Of a stretch of 64,000 nt of DNA, positions 48,184 to 58,069 are shown one piece after another. Made by a program: the position numbers and the translations under genes. The DNA lies in the NCBI GenBank assembly GCA_028284145.1, contig JANQSH010000198.1, positions 92,292 to 156,291 on the forward strand. The letters run 5' to 3'. Position 1 is the stretch's first letter. Each line of letters begins with the position of its first letter. This stretch comes from Planctomycetaceae bacterium (GTDB taxonomy: Bacteria; Planctomycetota; Planctomycetia; Planctomycetales; Planctomycetaceae). Under the pieces are notes generated by a model. The model saw nothing but the letters and a program-made list of their open reading frames with translations. It searched no databases and was not told where the DNA came from.

Positions 48184-48852
48184 TTATTCCGGCCACGCCT
48201 CCTGACCAATCAGTTTCACGAATCGGCAGCCGCCTATCTTCTGGGTAACCACACCACTATCGGTCTTTTCCGCCACGGTCAACTCCTGGGCGAACTCATC
48301 TCCGACTGGAATCACCATTCGCCCGCCAACTTTCAGTTGTTCGACCAATGGATCGGGAATTTTTGGTGAACCCGCTGTCACAACGATACCATCGTAGGGG
48401 GCATACCCACCCCAGCCAAGTGTTCCGTCGGCCACTTTGGTGCGGATATTTCGATATCCCAGTTCTTCGAAAATCGAACAGGCTTGCTGCGAGAGAGCGG
48501 GATGACGTTCTACCGTGTACACTGCTGCGCAAAGCCGGGAAAGAATTGCCGCCTGATATCCACTACCCGTCCCGATTTCCAGGATCCGCTCCGATCCACA
48601 AAGCCGCATCGCCTGGGTCATCAGCGCGACAATCAGAGGTTGCGAAACCGTCTGTTCCTCGCGAATCGGCAGAGCTTTATCGGCGTATGCCTGATGAATG
48701 ATATTCTCAGGTACGAAACGGTGACGGGGGACTTCACGAAGTGTTGCCAACAGATCCTCATCGTCAATGCCGTATCGACGCAGCGTGGTGATCATCTGCT
48801 GGCGTGACACCGTCGTTTTATGGTGAATCGGCTCTTTCATTTGATTGTTCAT
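48184..48852 (-). CDS. pcm: Protein-L-isoaspartate O-methyltransferase
   Basis: A 222-residue enzyme that repairs isoaspartyl residues in aged proteins by methylating them with SAM. Recognisable motifs are EEQTVSQPLIVALMTQA, the SAM loop ILEIGTGSGYQAAILS, and VADGTLGWGGYAPYDGIVVT. The C-terminal segment LKVGGRMVIPVGDE is also typical. The ATG at 48850-48852 gives family length. It lies upstream of the ABC transporter genes on the same strand (63 bases) and downstream of recJ by 118 bases; a common transcript is possible. Confidence 0.94.
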   Translation of the reverse strand: MNNQMKEPIHHKTTVSRQQMITTLRRYGIDDEDLLATLREVPRHRFVPENIIHQAYADKALPIREEQTVSQPLIVALMTQAMRLCGSERILEIGTGSGYQAAILSRLCAAVYTVERHPALSQQACSIFEELGYRNIRTKVADGTLGWGGYAPYDGIVVTAGSPKIPDPLVEQLKVGGRMVIPVGDEFAQELTVAEKTDSGVVTQKIGGCRFVKLIGQEAWPE

Positions 48853-48970
48853 TCAATGGGATTACGTTGCGATGCTCTCGCTCGGATGAGCAGGCGCGTC
48901 GGGCAATCAGGAGTCCTTTTTCCTCACAGACAAACGGCACGCGGGAGCACTGCTCTACCAGTAAGCGGAT

Positions 48971-50755
48971 TTAGAAATTCGCGGCCGATTCGCTGGTTGC
49001 CAGTGAATCGTTCTCAACGTTTGGATCGCGCCAGTCCGCCAACATCAGTTCAACACTCTCCCGACCACGGAACCGGTTGATCTGCGGAGCAAAACAGATC
49101 GAAATCGGTCCGTTGTGCTGGTTGATTTGATCCACCCATTCTCCCTTCCCGAATGCGATTGCCCGCAACGTTGTGCCATCCTGCCGGACACGCATCTGCA
49201 GATGGCGGTTCCCTTCCCCCATCGGGCGAGCAGGTTCGGCCAGTTCAACCACCGCTGCAAACTGCGGACGTGCGTTCGCCTGACCAAACGGCCCTAGTTG
49301 TTCCAGCTCTTTAACCGCTCGATGTGTAACGTCTCGCAGTGACACTTCGGCATCGACCGTCAATTCGACATCCTTCGACCGGACGACATGGTTCTCCGCC
49401 ACATGACTGCAAAGTCCATCTCGAAAGGTCTCGATATTCTTTACTGATATTTTTACCCCGACAGCTGCCTGATGTCCGCCAAAAGATTCCAGACAATCCG
49501 CACAGGATGCCACGCCAGAGTGCAAATCAAAATTGGCGTAAGACCGTCCCGATCCCTGCCCCATTCGCGTTGCGTTGTTTGTGGAAATCAAAACCGTCGG
49601 TTTCTCAAAATGCTCTGCCACTCGATTGGCGACGATGCCGATGACGCCGGCGTGCCAGTCATCGTGTGCCAGGACGAGTGCCGGGTCGTCCGACCAGCGG
49701 TCCTGTTCGGCGACCATTTCTTTCGCCTGCTTGAAAATGCGACGTTCCACCGTTTGCCGGTTCCTGTTGAGTTCGTTGATGTACTGCGCCAAAGCCGTTG
49801 CGCGATCCTGACTGGTGGTCGTCAACAGTTCGACTGCCAGTCGTGCCTGGCCGAGCCGACCGGCAGCGTTGAGTCTTGGAGCCAATGAAAAGGCGATGTC
49901 TTCCGCCTGCAATCGGGAATTTGAATCGAGCTGGGCGACCCTTAGCAAGGTTTGTAGTCCCAGGCCGGCATGAGCGGCGAGCGCCGCCAGGCCAAAACGC
50001 ACAATCACACGATTCTCACCCGCCAGTGGGACGACATCGGCAACAGTGCCGATGGCTACCAGTCCTACCGCCCCTTTCAAATACTCCCGCATGCGAGGTG
50101 ACGCTTTTTTTCCGTCGCCCAATTTCTGACACAACAGCCAGGCGACTTTGAAGGCAACGCCGGCTCCACACAAATCACCAAAGGGATATTCCGTTCCTGG
50201 CAATCGTGGATGGACCAACGCTGCGGCATCTGGCAGAGAATCTGCGAGCGTATGGTGATCAGTAATGATCAACTCCAGTCCGAGTTCCCGCGCCAATCCC
50301 GCCTCTTTCAAACTGGTGATGCCGCAATCAACCGAGATCACCAGTTGATTTGGGTCATGCTCATGCAGTGCGCGGATGGCATCGCAGTTCAGACCATAAC
50401 CTTCGTCAATTCGATCGGGAATGTAGTATTCAACCGTCGCTCCGGCGAGATTCAAACACCCCCACAGCAGACTGATCGATGTCATGCCGTCGACATCGTA
50501 ATCACCGTAAATTGTAATGCGACGACCATCGCGTATAGCGGCGAGAATGCGATCGACGGCAGCCTCGGCACCGGGCAGCCGTTCCGGTGGAATGAGATCG
50601 GTCAGTTTGGCTTCGAGGAACAGTCTGGCGGAATCTCCACTCGTGTGGCCACGTGAGACCAACACGCGCGCGGTCAAGGGTGAAACACGCAGGTCCGAGC
50701 ATATCTGGCGGACAAATGATTCATCGTGCGGGACAAAACGCCAGTCGCGAGGCAT
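48971..50755 (-). CDS. recJ: Single-stranded-DNA-specific exonuclease RecJ
   Basis: A 594-residue 5'-3' exonuclease used in mismatch and recombination repair. The DHH phosphoesterase motifs are ITIYGDYDVDGMTSISLL, LVISVDCGITS, LIITDHHTLAD and VHPRLPG; the DHHA1 domain shows GQGSGRSYANFDLHSG and SFGGHQAAVGVK; the C-terminal OB-type region includes ICFAPQINRFRGRESV. The length is typical. The start is the ATG at 50753-50755. Divergent from ilvN across a 621-base gap that contains repeat A8. Confidence 0.96.
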   Translation of the reverse strand: MPRDWRFVPHDESFVRQICSDLRVSPLTARVLVSRGHTSGDSARLFLEAKLTDLIPPERLPGAEAAVDRILAAIRDGRRITIYGDYDVDGMTSISLLWGCLNLAGATVEYYIPDRIDEGYGLNCDAIRALHEHDPNQLVISVDCGITSLKEAGLARELGLELIITDHHTLADSLPDAAALVHPRLPGTEYPFGDLCGAGVAFKVAWLLCQKLGDGKKASPRMREYLKGAVGLVAIGTVADVVPLAGENRVIVRFGLAALAAHAGLGLQTLLRVAQLDSNSRLQAEDIAFSLAPRLNAAGRLGQARLAVELLTTTSQDRATALAQYINELNRNRQTVERRIFKQAKEMVAEQDRWSDDPALVLAHDDWHAGVIGIVANRVAEHFEKPTVLISTNNATRMGQGSGRSYANFDLHSGVASCADCLESFGGHQAAVGVKISVKNIETFRDGLCSHVAENHVVRSKDVELTVDAEVSLRDVTHRAVKELEQLGPFGQANARPQFAAVVELAEPARPMGEGNRHLQMRVRQDGTTLRAIAFGKGEWVDQINQHNGPISICFAPQINRFRGRESVELMLADWRDPNVENDSLATSESAANF

Positions 50756-50954
50756 AGTCAGACCATTTCCGATTCAGTTCTCTCTTTGGAAGTCTGCGCT
50801 GGCTGAGCTTGCAGATTCCGTCGCGGCGATCACACCGAACGCCGCTTCATCGCAATTTAACTGTCGTGAACACCATGTGTCAAAGCGATGAGCAATTGAA
50901 AGGATGATTGCAAAAAAGAGGCAGGCAACCCTGCTTTTCTCGAAATAATCCAAC

Positions 50955-51161
50955 CTGGAGCGTATTACGCTCTTCTGTGTCGCGATGGGCGTCGTCAGAC
51001 CTGCAAACTATAGTGCCTTGCCAAGGCTTTATTTGGGGGGCGGATTAACCCCGCTCCGTTGTTGCTCCTTGCAACTTCATCAAACCCAGTTTTTCGTCTT
51101 GATGGTTCAATAGTTCCCCCCTACGAGCCAGAGACATCACACCAGAGGGTAAACTGCTCTA
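50955..51161 (+). repeat. Long variant of repeat family A, copy A8
   Basis: It starts CTGGAGCGTATTACGCTC and ends GGTAAACTGCTCTA, as normal copies do, but has an internal insert of about 110 bases (roughly 51005-51115) with TGCCTTGCCAAGGCTTTATT and CCGTTGTTGCTCCTTGCAAC. The same insert, in reverse complement, is in copy A7. It fills much of the recJ-ilvN gap, in which I see no gene. Confidence 0.85.
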
Positions 51162-51377
51162 ACTGATATGACCGTCACTCTCCAGTCGTTTTCGCCCGAA
51201 AACCAAACCCCGACAATTGTCACTGCACAGGGGCACTGTTACATTGGAGGACTCGCGAAACGCGGGGAGTGTACGTCTATATGGTAGAGTGATGTGGTTC
51301 ACACTGTCACCACGTAGCCATTTTGGACGCTCCATAAAGCCGACCCTGTTGTCACCCCTTTTGTTTGAGTTGAAGTC

Positions 51378-51905
51378 ATGCGGCACGTTCTTTCGGCCCT
51401 TGTGATGAACCAGCCTGGTGTGTTGGCTCATATTTCTGGCATGTTGGCCTCACGCGCGTTCAATATCGACAGCCTGGCTGTCGGTGAAACCGAGAACCCG
51501 GAATTCTCGCGGGTGACGTTCGTCGTTAATGGCGATGATCGTGTCCTTGATCAGGTTCGCAAACAACTTGAAAAAATTGTTACGGTTGTCCGTGTTCTCG
51601 ATTTCTCCGGGAAGGATTTCGTTGAACGTGATTTGATGTTGATCAAAGTCGCGACCAGCGGTGCAGGCCGACGAAGTGAAATCAAGGAACTCGTGGAGGT
51701 GTTTCGCGGTCGAATTGTCGATGTGAGCCACGGCCACGTGATGATCGAGATCTCCGGACAGGAATCGAAAATCGAAGCCTTCATCGACGTGATGCGACCT
51801 TTCGGCATTCTTGAAATCGTCCGGACGGGGCGAATCGCCATGCTGCGTTCCGATACCGTTACGGTCGATTCCCCCGCATCGGGATGTGAAGCGGCAGTGA
51901 CCTGA
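51378..51905 (+). CDS. ilvN: Acetolactate synthase small (regulatory) subunit
   Basis: It is the feedback-regulatory subunit of acetohydroxyacid synthase in branched-chain amino acid synthesis. The 175-residue product has an N-terminal ACT domain (LVMNQPGVLAHISGMLASRA, NIDSLAVGETEN) and the typical C-terminal half (ERDLMLIKVAT, FRGRIVDVSHGHVMIEISG). The ATG is at 51378. ilvC follows 153 bases downstream on the same strand. The large subunit gene ilvB is not adjacent, which is unusual; the upstream region holds repeat A8 and no leader peptide rich in Leu, Ile or Val was recognised. Confidence 0.96.
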   Translation: MRHVLSALVMNQPGVLAHISGMLASRAFNIDSLAVGETENPEFSRVTFVVNGDDRVLDQVRKQLEKIVTVVRVLDFSGKDFVERDLMLIKVATSGAGRRSEIKELVEVFRGRIVDVSHGHVMIEISGQESKIEAFIDVMRPFGILEIVRTGRIAMLRSDTVTVDSPASGCEAAVT

Positions 51906-52058
51906 TCCGGCTCATCACTCCAATAAAATTTCATCTGCGATGAAACGCCAACACGGATTTTCCATACACAGCAGGGACGACGCGAAGTGTGAATTCGCCG
52001 TGTCCTGCAATTCCACGAACCAATTGAGACCTGCGAATACGGGAAGGAAGCAAACACC

Positions 52059-53063
52059 ATGACTGCAAAGATCTACTACGACGACGATGCCGACCTGTCA
52101 CTGTTGAAAGACAAAACGATTGCCATTATCGGCTACGGCAGCCAGGGGCATGCCCAGGCACAAAATTTGCGCGATAGTGGGCTCAATGTGATTGTTGGTC
52201 AGCGGGAAGGGAGCCCGAATCATGAACTGGCGGTCAGCCACGGTTTTGATCCGGTTTCTGCCGAAGATGCCGCCAAACAGGGCGACCTCGTCAACATCTT
52301 GCTTCCAGATGAAGTGCAGGGTGACATCTACCGCGACAAAATCAAATCCGGTCTCAAACCGGGCAACCTGCTGATGTGTTCGCACGGCTTCAACATTCAC
52401 TTCGGACAGGTGATCCCGCCACAAGGGGTCGATGCGGCTCTCGTCGCACCGAAAGGACCGGGCCATCTCGTTCGCAGCGAATACGAAAAAGGTGGTGGCG
52501 TACCGAGTTTGATTGCCCTCTCCGATGGGGCATCCGATCAGTCCCGACAATTGGCGCTCGCGTATGCAAAGGGGATTGGCGGCACACGCGGTGGTGTGAT
52601 CGAAACCACCTTCGCTGAAGAAACTGAAACCGATCTATTTGGCGAGCAGGTTGTGTTGTGCGGCGGTGTTTCGGCTCTTGTGAAGGCGGGCTTTGAAACG
52701 CTGGTCGAAGCTGGTTATCAACCCGAGATGGCCTACTTTGAATGTATGCACGAATTGAAGTTGATTGTCGATCTGTTTTATCAGGGTGGTCTCAACTATA
52801 TGCGGTACAGCGTTTCGAACACGGCTGAGTTCGGCGACTACACCCGTGGACCGCGGATCGTCACCGATGAAACCAAAGCCGAGATGAAGAAAATCCTCGA
52901 AGAGATTCAGGATGGTGAATTTGCAAAACAGTGGATTCTCGAAAACAAAGCCAATACGCCAACCTTTCAGGCGATGCGGAAGCGGGATCGCAATCATCTG
53001 ATCGAGCAGGTGGGCCTGGATTTGCGCCGCATGATGACCTGGATTGACAGCAAGGAAGTCTGA
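52059..53063 (+). CDS. ilvC: Ketol-acid reductoisomerase (class I)
   Basis: It isomerises and reduces acetolactate and acetohydroxybutyrate with NADPH. At 334 residues it is the short class I form. Motifs: [20 protein letters not shown] for dinucleotide binding, [39 protein letters not shown] and the C-terminal [29 protein letters not shown] residues after the GYGSQGHA loop set cofactor choice (here [12 protein letters not shown]). The ATG at 52059 has GGAAGGAAG upstream. It follows ilvN. The downstream gap has a GGCCTCTGCCAGGCC hairpin near 53147, a possible terminator. Confidence 0.97.
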   Translation: MTAKIYYDDDADLSLLKDKTIAIIGYGSQGHAQAQNLRDSGLNVIVGQREGSPNHELAVSHGFDPVSAEDAAKQGDLVNILLPDEVQGDIYRDKIKSGLKPGNLLMCSHGFNIHFGQVIPPQGVDAALVAPKGPGHLVRSEYEKGGGVPSLIALSDGASDQSRQLALAYAKGIGGTRGGVIETTFAEETETDLFGEQVVLCGGVSALVKAGFETLVEAGYQPEMAYFECMHELKLIVDLFYQGGLNYMRYSVSNTAEFGDYTRGPRIVTDETKAEMKKILEEIQDGEFAKQWILENKANTPTFQAMRKRDRNHLIEQVGLDLRRMMTWIDSKEV

Positions 53064-53197
53064 GTCGAGTTGCAAAACCTCTGTGTGTTGAGTCGTACTC
53101 GTGTTCAAGTTCCCGTAGGGCAGGGGGGGATGTCCTGCAGGAACGGCCTCTGCCAGGCCTCAGGTTGGCGAGCAGACTGGGCCAACCGCGTTTTGCG

Positions 53198-54256
53198 TTA
53201 CAGGTCCAAATGCGAGAAAACGCATTCCATCAATCGCTCAAGTTCATCTTCATCACTCAAAATCTGCGTCAGGTTAAAGTAGTGGTTGATCGACTCATCG
53301 CCTGAAATCCGCTCATCGACTTCTGACGTAATGCAACTTGCGATAAGAATTGAAACGACATCATCATTTTCAGCTATGGCAGCTTCGAAAGACTTTTTTG
53401 CTGCTCCATACCTCTCAAGAGCGCCTGCCGGATCTGTGCCACCCTTCACTTCAATAACAGCGGCCGTTGTGCCGTCTGTGTTGAGTAAGCTGATGTCTGG
53501 TTCACTTGAAAACAAAATACTTGTCTTGTTATTGAGCAGGAATCCCTTGTATTTGCTGATGTCGAAGTCGCTGGCAAACTCATCGGTGTCGTAAAGGGTT
53601 TGATGGCCATTATCACTGCGCCGAATCATCGCAACGAGGATTCCACGTGTCAGCGCTTCCTTGACAAGCAATCGCTGCACGGCTTTTTCAGCTTCATCAC
53701 CTATGGCGTTGCGCCACGAGCCATCGATTTGCGAACCTGTCGACGCGAGCAACAGGCCTGTGAGATGCCCTTTTTCAAAACCACGGACTGAACTATTTAC
53801 AATAAGGGAGATATGGTTGTTGAAAAGAGACGCAAGGAAAATGGCATCGCTGGACGACAGAACTGCTACTGGCTCGCGTTCCCATTTCCTCACATCCAGA
53901 TTCGCAAGATATTTCACCGACTTCTGCGAGAGCACGGCGATGTGGCAATAGTAAGCAACGAGGCCAGGATGCTCGCGAATCAGCTTGGGATGACAGAACA
54001 CATGAAGTGTTTCGATCTGGCTGGCTTGGCAGGACGCAAAGGCTTCATCATCAATGTGCCAATTCTTGCGGTCATCCCAGCTATAGGCACCCTCAACTTT
54101 GGAGAGTTCGGCGATACGAAAAGGCAAGCCGAGCGTGTCGTACTCACGAAGCTTTTGCAGAAAAAATGTTGACCGCAGTCGGTAGTTGATTCGGTGTGCC
54201 TCTACAAGCAACGCATCCGACTTGGCGTTTTCCTCTTTTTTCTTTTGATCAGCCAC
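53198..54256 (-). CDS. Type II restriction endonuclease, probable XcyI-like family
   Basis: A 352-residue protein with a PD-(D/E)xK nuclease site: SSEPDISLLNTDG followed by AAVIEVKGGTDPAGALERY, with the acidic residue and lysine on adjacent strands. The middle segment HPKLIREHPGLVAYYCHI and SQKSVKYL resembles the XcyI/Cfr9I group, which cuts CCCGGG, but recognition sequence is not deducible here. The GTG at 54254-54256 is chosen because GGAG lies 5 bases upstream; this start overlaps the methyltransferase stop by 8 bases, which couples the two. A longer start at 54277 is possible. The gene ends 134 bases downstream of ilvC on the other strand. Confidence 0.75.
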   Translation of the reverse strand: MADQKKKEENAKSDALLVEAHRINYRLRSTFFLQKLREYDTLGLPFRIAELSKVEGAYSWDDRKNWHIDDEAFASCQASQIETLHVFCHPKLIREHPGLVAYYCHIAVLSQKSVKYLANLDVRKWEREPVAVLSSSDAIFLASLFNNHISLIVNSSVRGFEKGHLTGLLLASTGSQIDGSWRNAIGDEAEKAVQRLLVKEALTRGILVAMIRRSDNGHQTLYDTDEFASDFDISKYKGFLLNNKTSILFSSEPDISLLNTDGTTAAVIEVKGGTDPAGALERYGAAKKSFEAAIAENDDVVSILIASCITSEVDERISGDESINHYFNLTQILSDEDELERLMECVFSHLDL

Positions 54257-55682
54257 GTTTACTCCAGATATAGACACACTTTCTCAGCTCACTACGGCCA
54301 TGGCTTCCCATTTGCTGACTACTGTTCCCCTTCCCTGTGGGCAATGCCCATATTTGGTCAACACACAAGCCAAATGCTCTGGCGTAGTCAGATAAGATCA
54401 AATCGACTGGAATCTCCTCCCCAGCGTACCGAACGTTGTCATTGACCATGTAGAGTTTCGCGCCCGGTTTCAAACAGCGTGAGAGTTCGAAGACAACAAA
54501 TGCCATCTCGTAAAAATAGTTTTCCACGAGGTTTGGGATATTGGCATTGTTCAGGCTGCCTTCATCCTTATATCCGTAGAGAATTGACAAGACCTCCTGC
54601 AGCGCCATTTGCTGGCTGAACACCTCGTCGATACCCTTAAAGTCCACCGCTCGATCGACATGGCAGTAGAACTCGCGAAGCTGATCAACTTTCGATTTGT
54701 TCTCTACAGTGCACGAAAGCATAGCCTGACGAAGCTGTTTTACGTCATCTTCATTATTTCCCAAAAACGCCAGTTCCAGCGCATATGTGCGTGTGTAGTC
54801 GTACCGATTGCAGTACGGTGGCGAAGTGACAACGAGGTCAATCGAATCGGTTTCAATGGCAGGCAAAGCATGCAGGCAGGTTCCGGGGATCACATCAACT
54901 GACAGGGACCGGATGGGATCTTTGAAAAGTGCGAAAGTGTGCTGACCATTTGATTGGGTCCCTTCTAAATCGGCTGTGATCTGAGATAGTTTCTCGGTAA
55001 TTGCTGTGCGAAAGTCGAATATCACCCCCTTGTCGAATTTCGTTTTGCCGTTACCTCGACCTGAGCGATAATCCCAACGCAGGTATTGGCCATCTTTTCG
55101 CGTGTAGCTGATCGATTCCAGAATGGCAAAGCATGCGAATTCCAGCAACGTACGCACATCAGCAGAATAATCACGAGATCGCACGAGTGAGATATACCCA
55201 CTCAATTGGGTTTCGGTCTCAGATGGGAAGGCGCCCCTGGTTATCCGAATATGTTGAAAGGAATGCTTCGTGTCCTGGTGACTTGAGAAGTTCTCATCAA
55301 GAACGTTGGTAACGGCGTCCGCCAACTCTTCGGGATTCACTTGCATGGCGGCAAGTCGAGCCTGGATGGAAAATTGCCCCACTGGTAACAACTCAATCCC
55401 TAAAGAACGCCACCCACATTCAGCAGCAGCGAAGAGGGCAGCGCCCGCTCCAGCAAACGGATCGAGAATGACTCCGCAATCCAAGCCAGAATGTTGAATA
55501 AGGTAGTCGACGAGGGTAGCCGAAAAACCTTCCTTATATTTGAGCCAGGAGTAGAATGGAATTTTCTTATTTGCCTGAAAGCTCACGAGCTTTCTGTCCA
55601 GTTTCGGATTGACCTCGACCAAAGACTTGTAGCTCTTCCAGAGTTCATTTCGGGCCTGTTGCGGCGTGGCTAGTGCTGGCAT
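54249..55682 (-). CDS. Site-specific DNA methyltransferase of the restriction-modification module
   Basis: The 477-residue enzyme has the SAM-binding DPFAGAGAALFAAAECGW after ILDP- (about residues 90-110) and the catalytic motif VVTSPPYCNRYDYTRTYALE, where TSPPY is typical of N4-cytosine or N6-adenine methyltransferases of the beta class. The order (catalytic motif after the SAM motif) fits. It modifies the same site as the neighbouring nuclease. The ATG at 55680-55682 has GAGG 4 bases upstream; the 57 upstream in-frame codons look non-coding. No controller gene or integrase is seen nearby. The 525-base gap upstream is otherwise empty except for a promoter candidate of the next gene. Confidence 0.88.
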   Translation of the reverse strand: MPALATPQQARNELWKSYKSLVEVNPKLDRKLVSFQANKKIPFYSWLKYKEGFSATLVDYLIQHSGLDCGVILDPFAGAGAALFAAAECGWRSLGIELLPVGQFSIQARLAAMQVNPEELADAVTNVLDENFSSHQDTKHSFQHIRITRGAFPSETETQLSGYISLVRSRDYSADVRTLLEFACFAILESISYTRKDGQYLRWDYRSGRGNGKTKFDKGVIFDFRTAITEKLSQITADLEGTQSNGQHTFALFKDPIRSLSVDVIPGTCLHALPAIETDSIDLVVTSPPYCNRYDYTRTYALELAFLGNNEDDVKQLRQAMLSCTVENKSKVDQLREFYCHVDRAVDFKGIDEVFSQQMALQEVLSILYGYKDEGSLNNANIPNLVENYFYEMAFVVFELSRCLKPGAKLYMVNDNVRYAGEEIPVDLILSDYARAFGLCVDQIWALPTGKGNSSQQMGSHGRSELRKCVYIWSKRG

Positions 55683-56017
55683 CTTGCCTCTTTCAAAATT
55701 ATCACTCAATTTGGAGTCGAACAAGTCTCGCCGATTGCGGTCATCGCAGCAACCTCGCTGTGGACTATTATCTCCCGACCGACGATTCGACATGCCCTCT
55801 GGTTGGCAACAGCACCATATCGTGGTTTTCCAACTCATACGGTGAGTCCTCAAAACTCACCACCCATCCTGTCCCACATACAAATAATGTTCAAGTGTTC
55901 AGTAAATCGTTTGTCGTGCGAGGGGATGCCGGGTCGCGCGAAGGGATGCCGGGCGAAAGAGTCGTTCCGGCTGAGTAGCAGGAATTCCCACGATTTGGGT
56001 CCAAAAACCAACTCCAA

Positions 56018-56048
56018 TTGTCGGTCTTTCTCCCACATCTGCTATAAT
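56018..56048 (+). promoter_or_regulatory. Candidate promoter upstream of the DUF3299 cluster
   Basis: TTGTCG (56018-56023), a 19-base spacer, and a perfect TATAAT (56043-56048), about 160 bases upstream of the first gene of the cluster. Confidence 0.4.
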
Positions 56049-56207
56049 TCTGACGTAGATTCTGCGGGGAAGGTCCGTCATCACACCCTGCTTGACATGA
56101 TCAAACATACACTTTGCAGATCTCTGGTTCGTGGCTTTCGCTGCGATTCGCCACCATAATTGTTCCATTCCTTTTTGACCATTTTCATTTTGAAGAGGTA
56201 CGAACTT

Positions 56208-56924
56208 ATGTCTTCCGTATCGAATCTCACTCAGGCGCTGGCTGCGGAATCGGCTGATGCGTCCACCGCTTCGGAGTTCGATTACAAGCCGATGCCCGTC
56301 CTGGCACCGATCACTTTCCTGCTTGGGTTGTTCAGCGCACTCGGCTTAATTGTCGTCGTTGGCCTGCTTCTGGCAGTTTTGGGGATCATTCTGGGAACGA
56401 TTTGCGTCATGAGAATCCGCAAATCGAACGGAACGATGGGTGGCAGTCTGCTCGCGAATACCGGACTGACGTTGTCCAGTGTCATGCTGGTAGCTGGCGT
56501 TAGTTGGAATGTCTACTTCTACACGACCGAGTTACCCGAAGGCTTTGAGCGTGTGAATTTCGTGAAAGAGATTTCCGATTACCAGTTCATGGTCAAAGAT
56601 GGGCAACCTCAGGCCCACCCCAATGTGCAGGCTTTGGAAGGTAAGAGGATTTACCTGAAGGGTTACATGTACCCACAGCGCCAGACCGAAGAACTCACCA
56701 CTTTTCTCCTGCTGAAGGACAACCAGGAATGTTGTTTCGGTGGCCAGCCGGAACTGTACGACATGATCGGTGTGAAGATGGAGGAAGGTCAGACGGTCGA
56801 CTATCACAAAGGTCTGGTTGCAGTCGGTGGCATCTTGCGCGTCGATTTTTCCGATCCCGGACAGTTGAAGCCGGTTTACAAACTGGAAGGCCTGCACTTC
56901 AAACGGGCGCGAACCGCGTTCTGA
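56208..56924 (+). CDS. Membrane protein with DUF4190-like helices and a DUF3299-like domain
   Basis: A 238-residue protein. Two or three hydrophobic helices (about residues 33-67 and 78-104, for example [20 protein letters not shown]) are followed by a periplasmic domain with [38 protein letters not shown] and [10 protein letters not shown]. The CCFG and YMYP motifs are those I associate with DUF3299. Its C-terminal domain is clearly related to that of the next gene. Function is not known. The ATG at 56208 has GAGG 9 bases before it. It begins the four-gene envelope cluster. Confidence 0.75.
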   Translation: MSSVSNLTQALAAESADASTASEFDYKPMPVLAPITFLLGLFSALGLIVVVGLLLAVLGIILGTICVMRIRKSNGTMGGSLLANTGLTLSSVMLVAGVSWNVYFYTTELPEGFERVNFVKEISDYQFMVKDGQPQAHPNVQALEGKRIYLKGYMYPQRQTEELTTFLLLKDNQECCFGGQPELYDMIGVKMEEGQTVDYHKGLVAVGGILRVDFSDPGQLKPVYKLEGLHFKRARTAF

Positions 56925-56980
56925 AAAAGAGAGATCTGGAAACGGACGTTCAGAATCAGGGGGGAGGGAATTCTGATTTG

Positions 56981-57973
56981 ATGAATGACAATCGATTCGC
57001 CATGCATCCCGCCCATCGGGTTGAACGTTCCTGGCTTGCGATGACCTTCGTTCTGATTATCGCGTCGCTCAATTTGACTGGATGCCCCGACAAAGATGAG
57101 AATGAGTTTCAGACATACGACCAACTCCGCAGCAACGAAAACCCAATCCTGCAAACCGAGAATGGTGACGACTCGACAAACCAGATTGCAAAACCACCGG
57201 AAGAGAGTGTCGTAGCGGTCGAGAACAGTAAGAACGGTCAGAAATCCGTTAAGGGCGATGGTTCGTCCGGCAATCATGGCGAAGATACGACCGGCATGCC
57301 GTCAACCAACATCTCTCAGAATGCCGATCCACCGCGGGATCAGAACCCCGATACATCAAACAGTGGAACCGGTGACACTGGCAATAAAATCCAGATTATC
57401 GAAAACGGCACGGCTGAGGAACCCGGCAACACCGAAGAGCACGACAATGCGGAAGATGCAACCAACGACTCGATGATGACGGCGGATGAGTCTGTTGCCG
57501 AAAACGGGACCGAAGAGCCGGACCGGGAAATCAAGCTGCTCATCGAAGAGAATTCTTTCAAGGTTGAAGGCCCGGAAGATGCGTTGCGGATTTCCTACGA
57601 CGACTTCGATCTGCTGAAGGTTCTGAATATGGAGCCGGTGCCGACCGATGCGGTTAGCTATTTTCCCGACTGGCTCAAAGATCTCAACGGCAAACGGGTT
57701 CGAGTGCGTGGGTTCATGTATCCCGAATTTCAGGCGACCGGACTTAAACGATTCACTCTCGCACGTGACAACGACATCTGCTGCTTCGGTCGCGATCCGA
57801 AAATATACGATCTGGTCGGCGTGACGATGCGCTCCGGCGAAACGACTGACTACATTCAGGGGCGACCGTTTGATGTCGTCGGCATTTTCAAAATCGATCC
57901 GATTTTGTTATCTGGCGACTGGTGGCGTTTGTATCATCTGGAAGATGCCATCGTGATCGACCGCAGGCGGTGA
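56981..57973 (+). CDS. DUF3299-like lipoprotein with a long acidic linker
   Basis: A 330-residue protein. The signal sequence ends in a lipobox-like LNLTGC, so it may be lipidated. A 150-residue Asn/Asp/Glu/Thr-rich low-complexity linker ([20 protein letters not shown]) joins it to a C-terminal domain (about 220-330) with [19 protein letters not shown] and [19 protein letters not shown], paralogous to the end of the preceding protein. The ATG at 56981 has GGGGGAGGG upstream. Distance from the preceding gene is 56 bases, so co-transcription is likely. Function unknown. Confidence 0.75.
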   Translation: MNDNRFAMHPAHRVERSWLAMTFVLIIASLNLTGCPDKDENEFQTYDQLRSNENPILQTENGDDSTNQIAKPPEESVVAVENSKNGQKSVKGDGSSGNHGEDTTGMPSTNISQNADPPRDQNPDTSNSGTGDTGNKIQIIENGTAEEPGNTEEHDNAEDATNDSMMTADESVAENGTEEPDREIKLLIEENSFKVEGPEDALRISYDDFDLLKVLNMEPVPTDAVSYFPDWLKDLNGKRVRVRGFMYPEFQATGLKRFTLARDNDICCFGRDPKIYDLVGVTMRSGETTDYIQGRPFDVVGIFKIDPILLSGDWWRLYHLEDAIVIDRRR

Positions 57974-58069
57974 TCGCACTTGGCAGAACCAGTGAGAATG
58001 AATCATCGACTCTGATCCCGCAAGCCGCCCCAACAAAAATTTGAATCCGACATCCAGGGAGATCTGGTT

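Noticed and set aside
53661..53951. A + strand open frame inside the restriction endonuclease gene
   Set aside because: It is antisense to the nuclease, which has an intact catalytic motif in its own frame.
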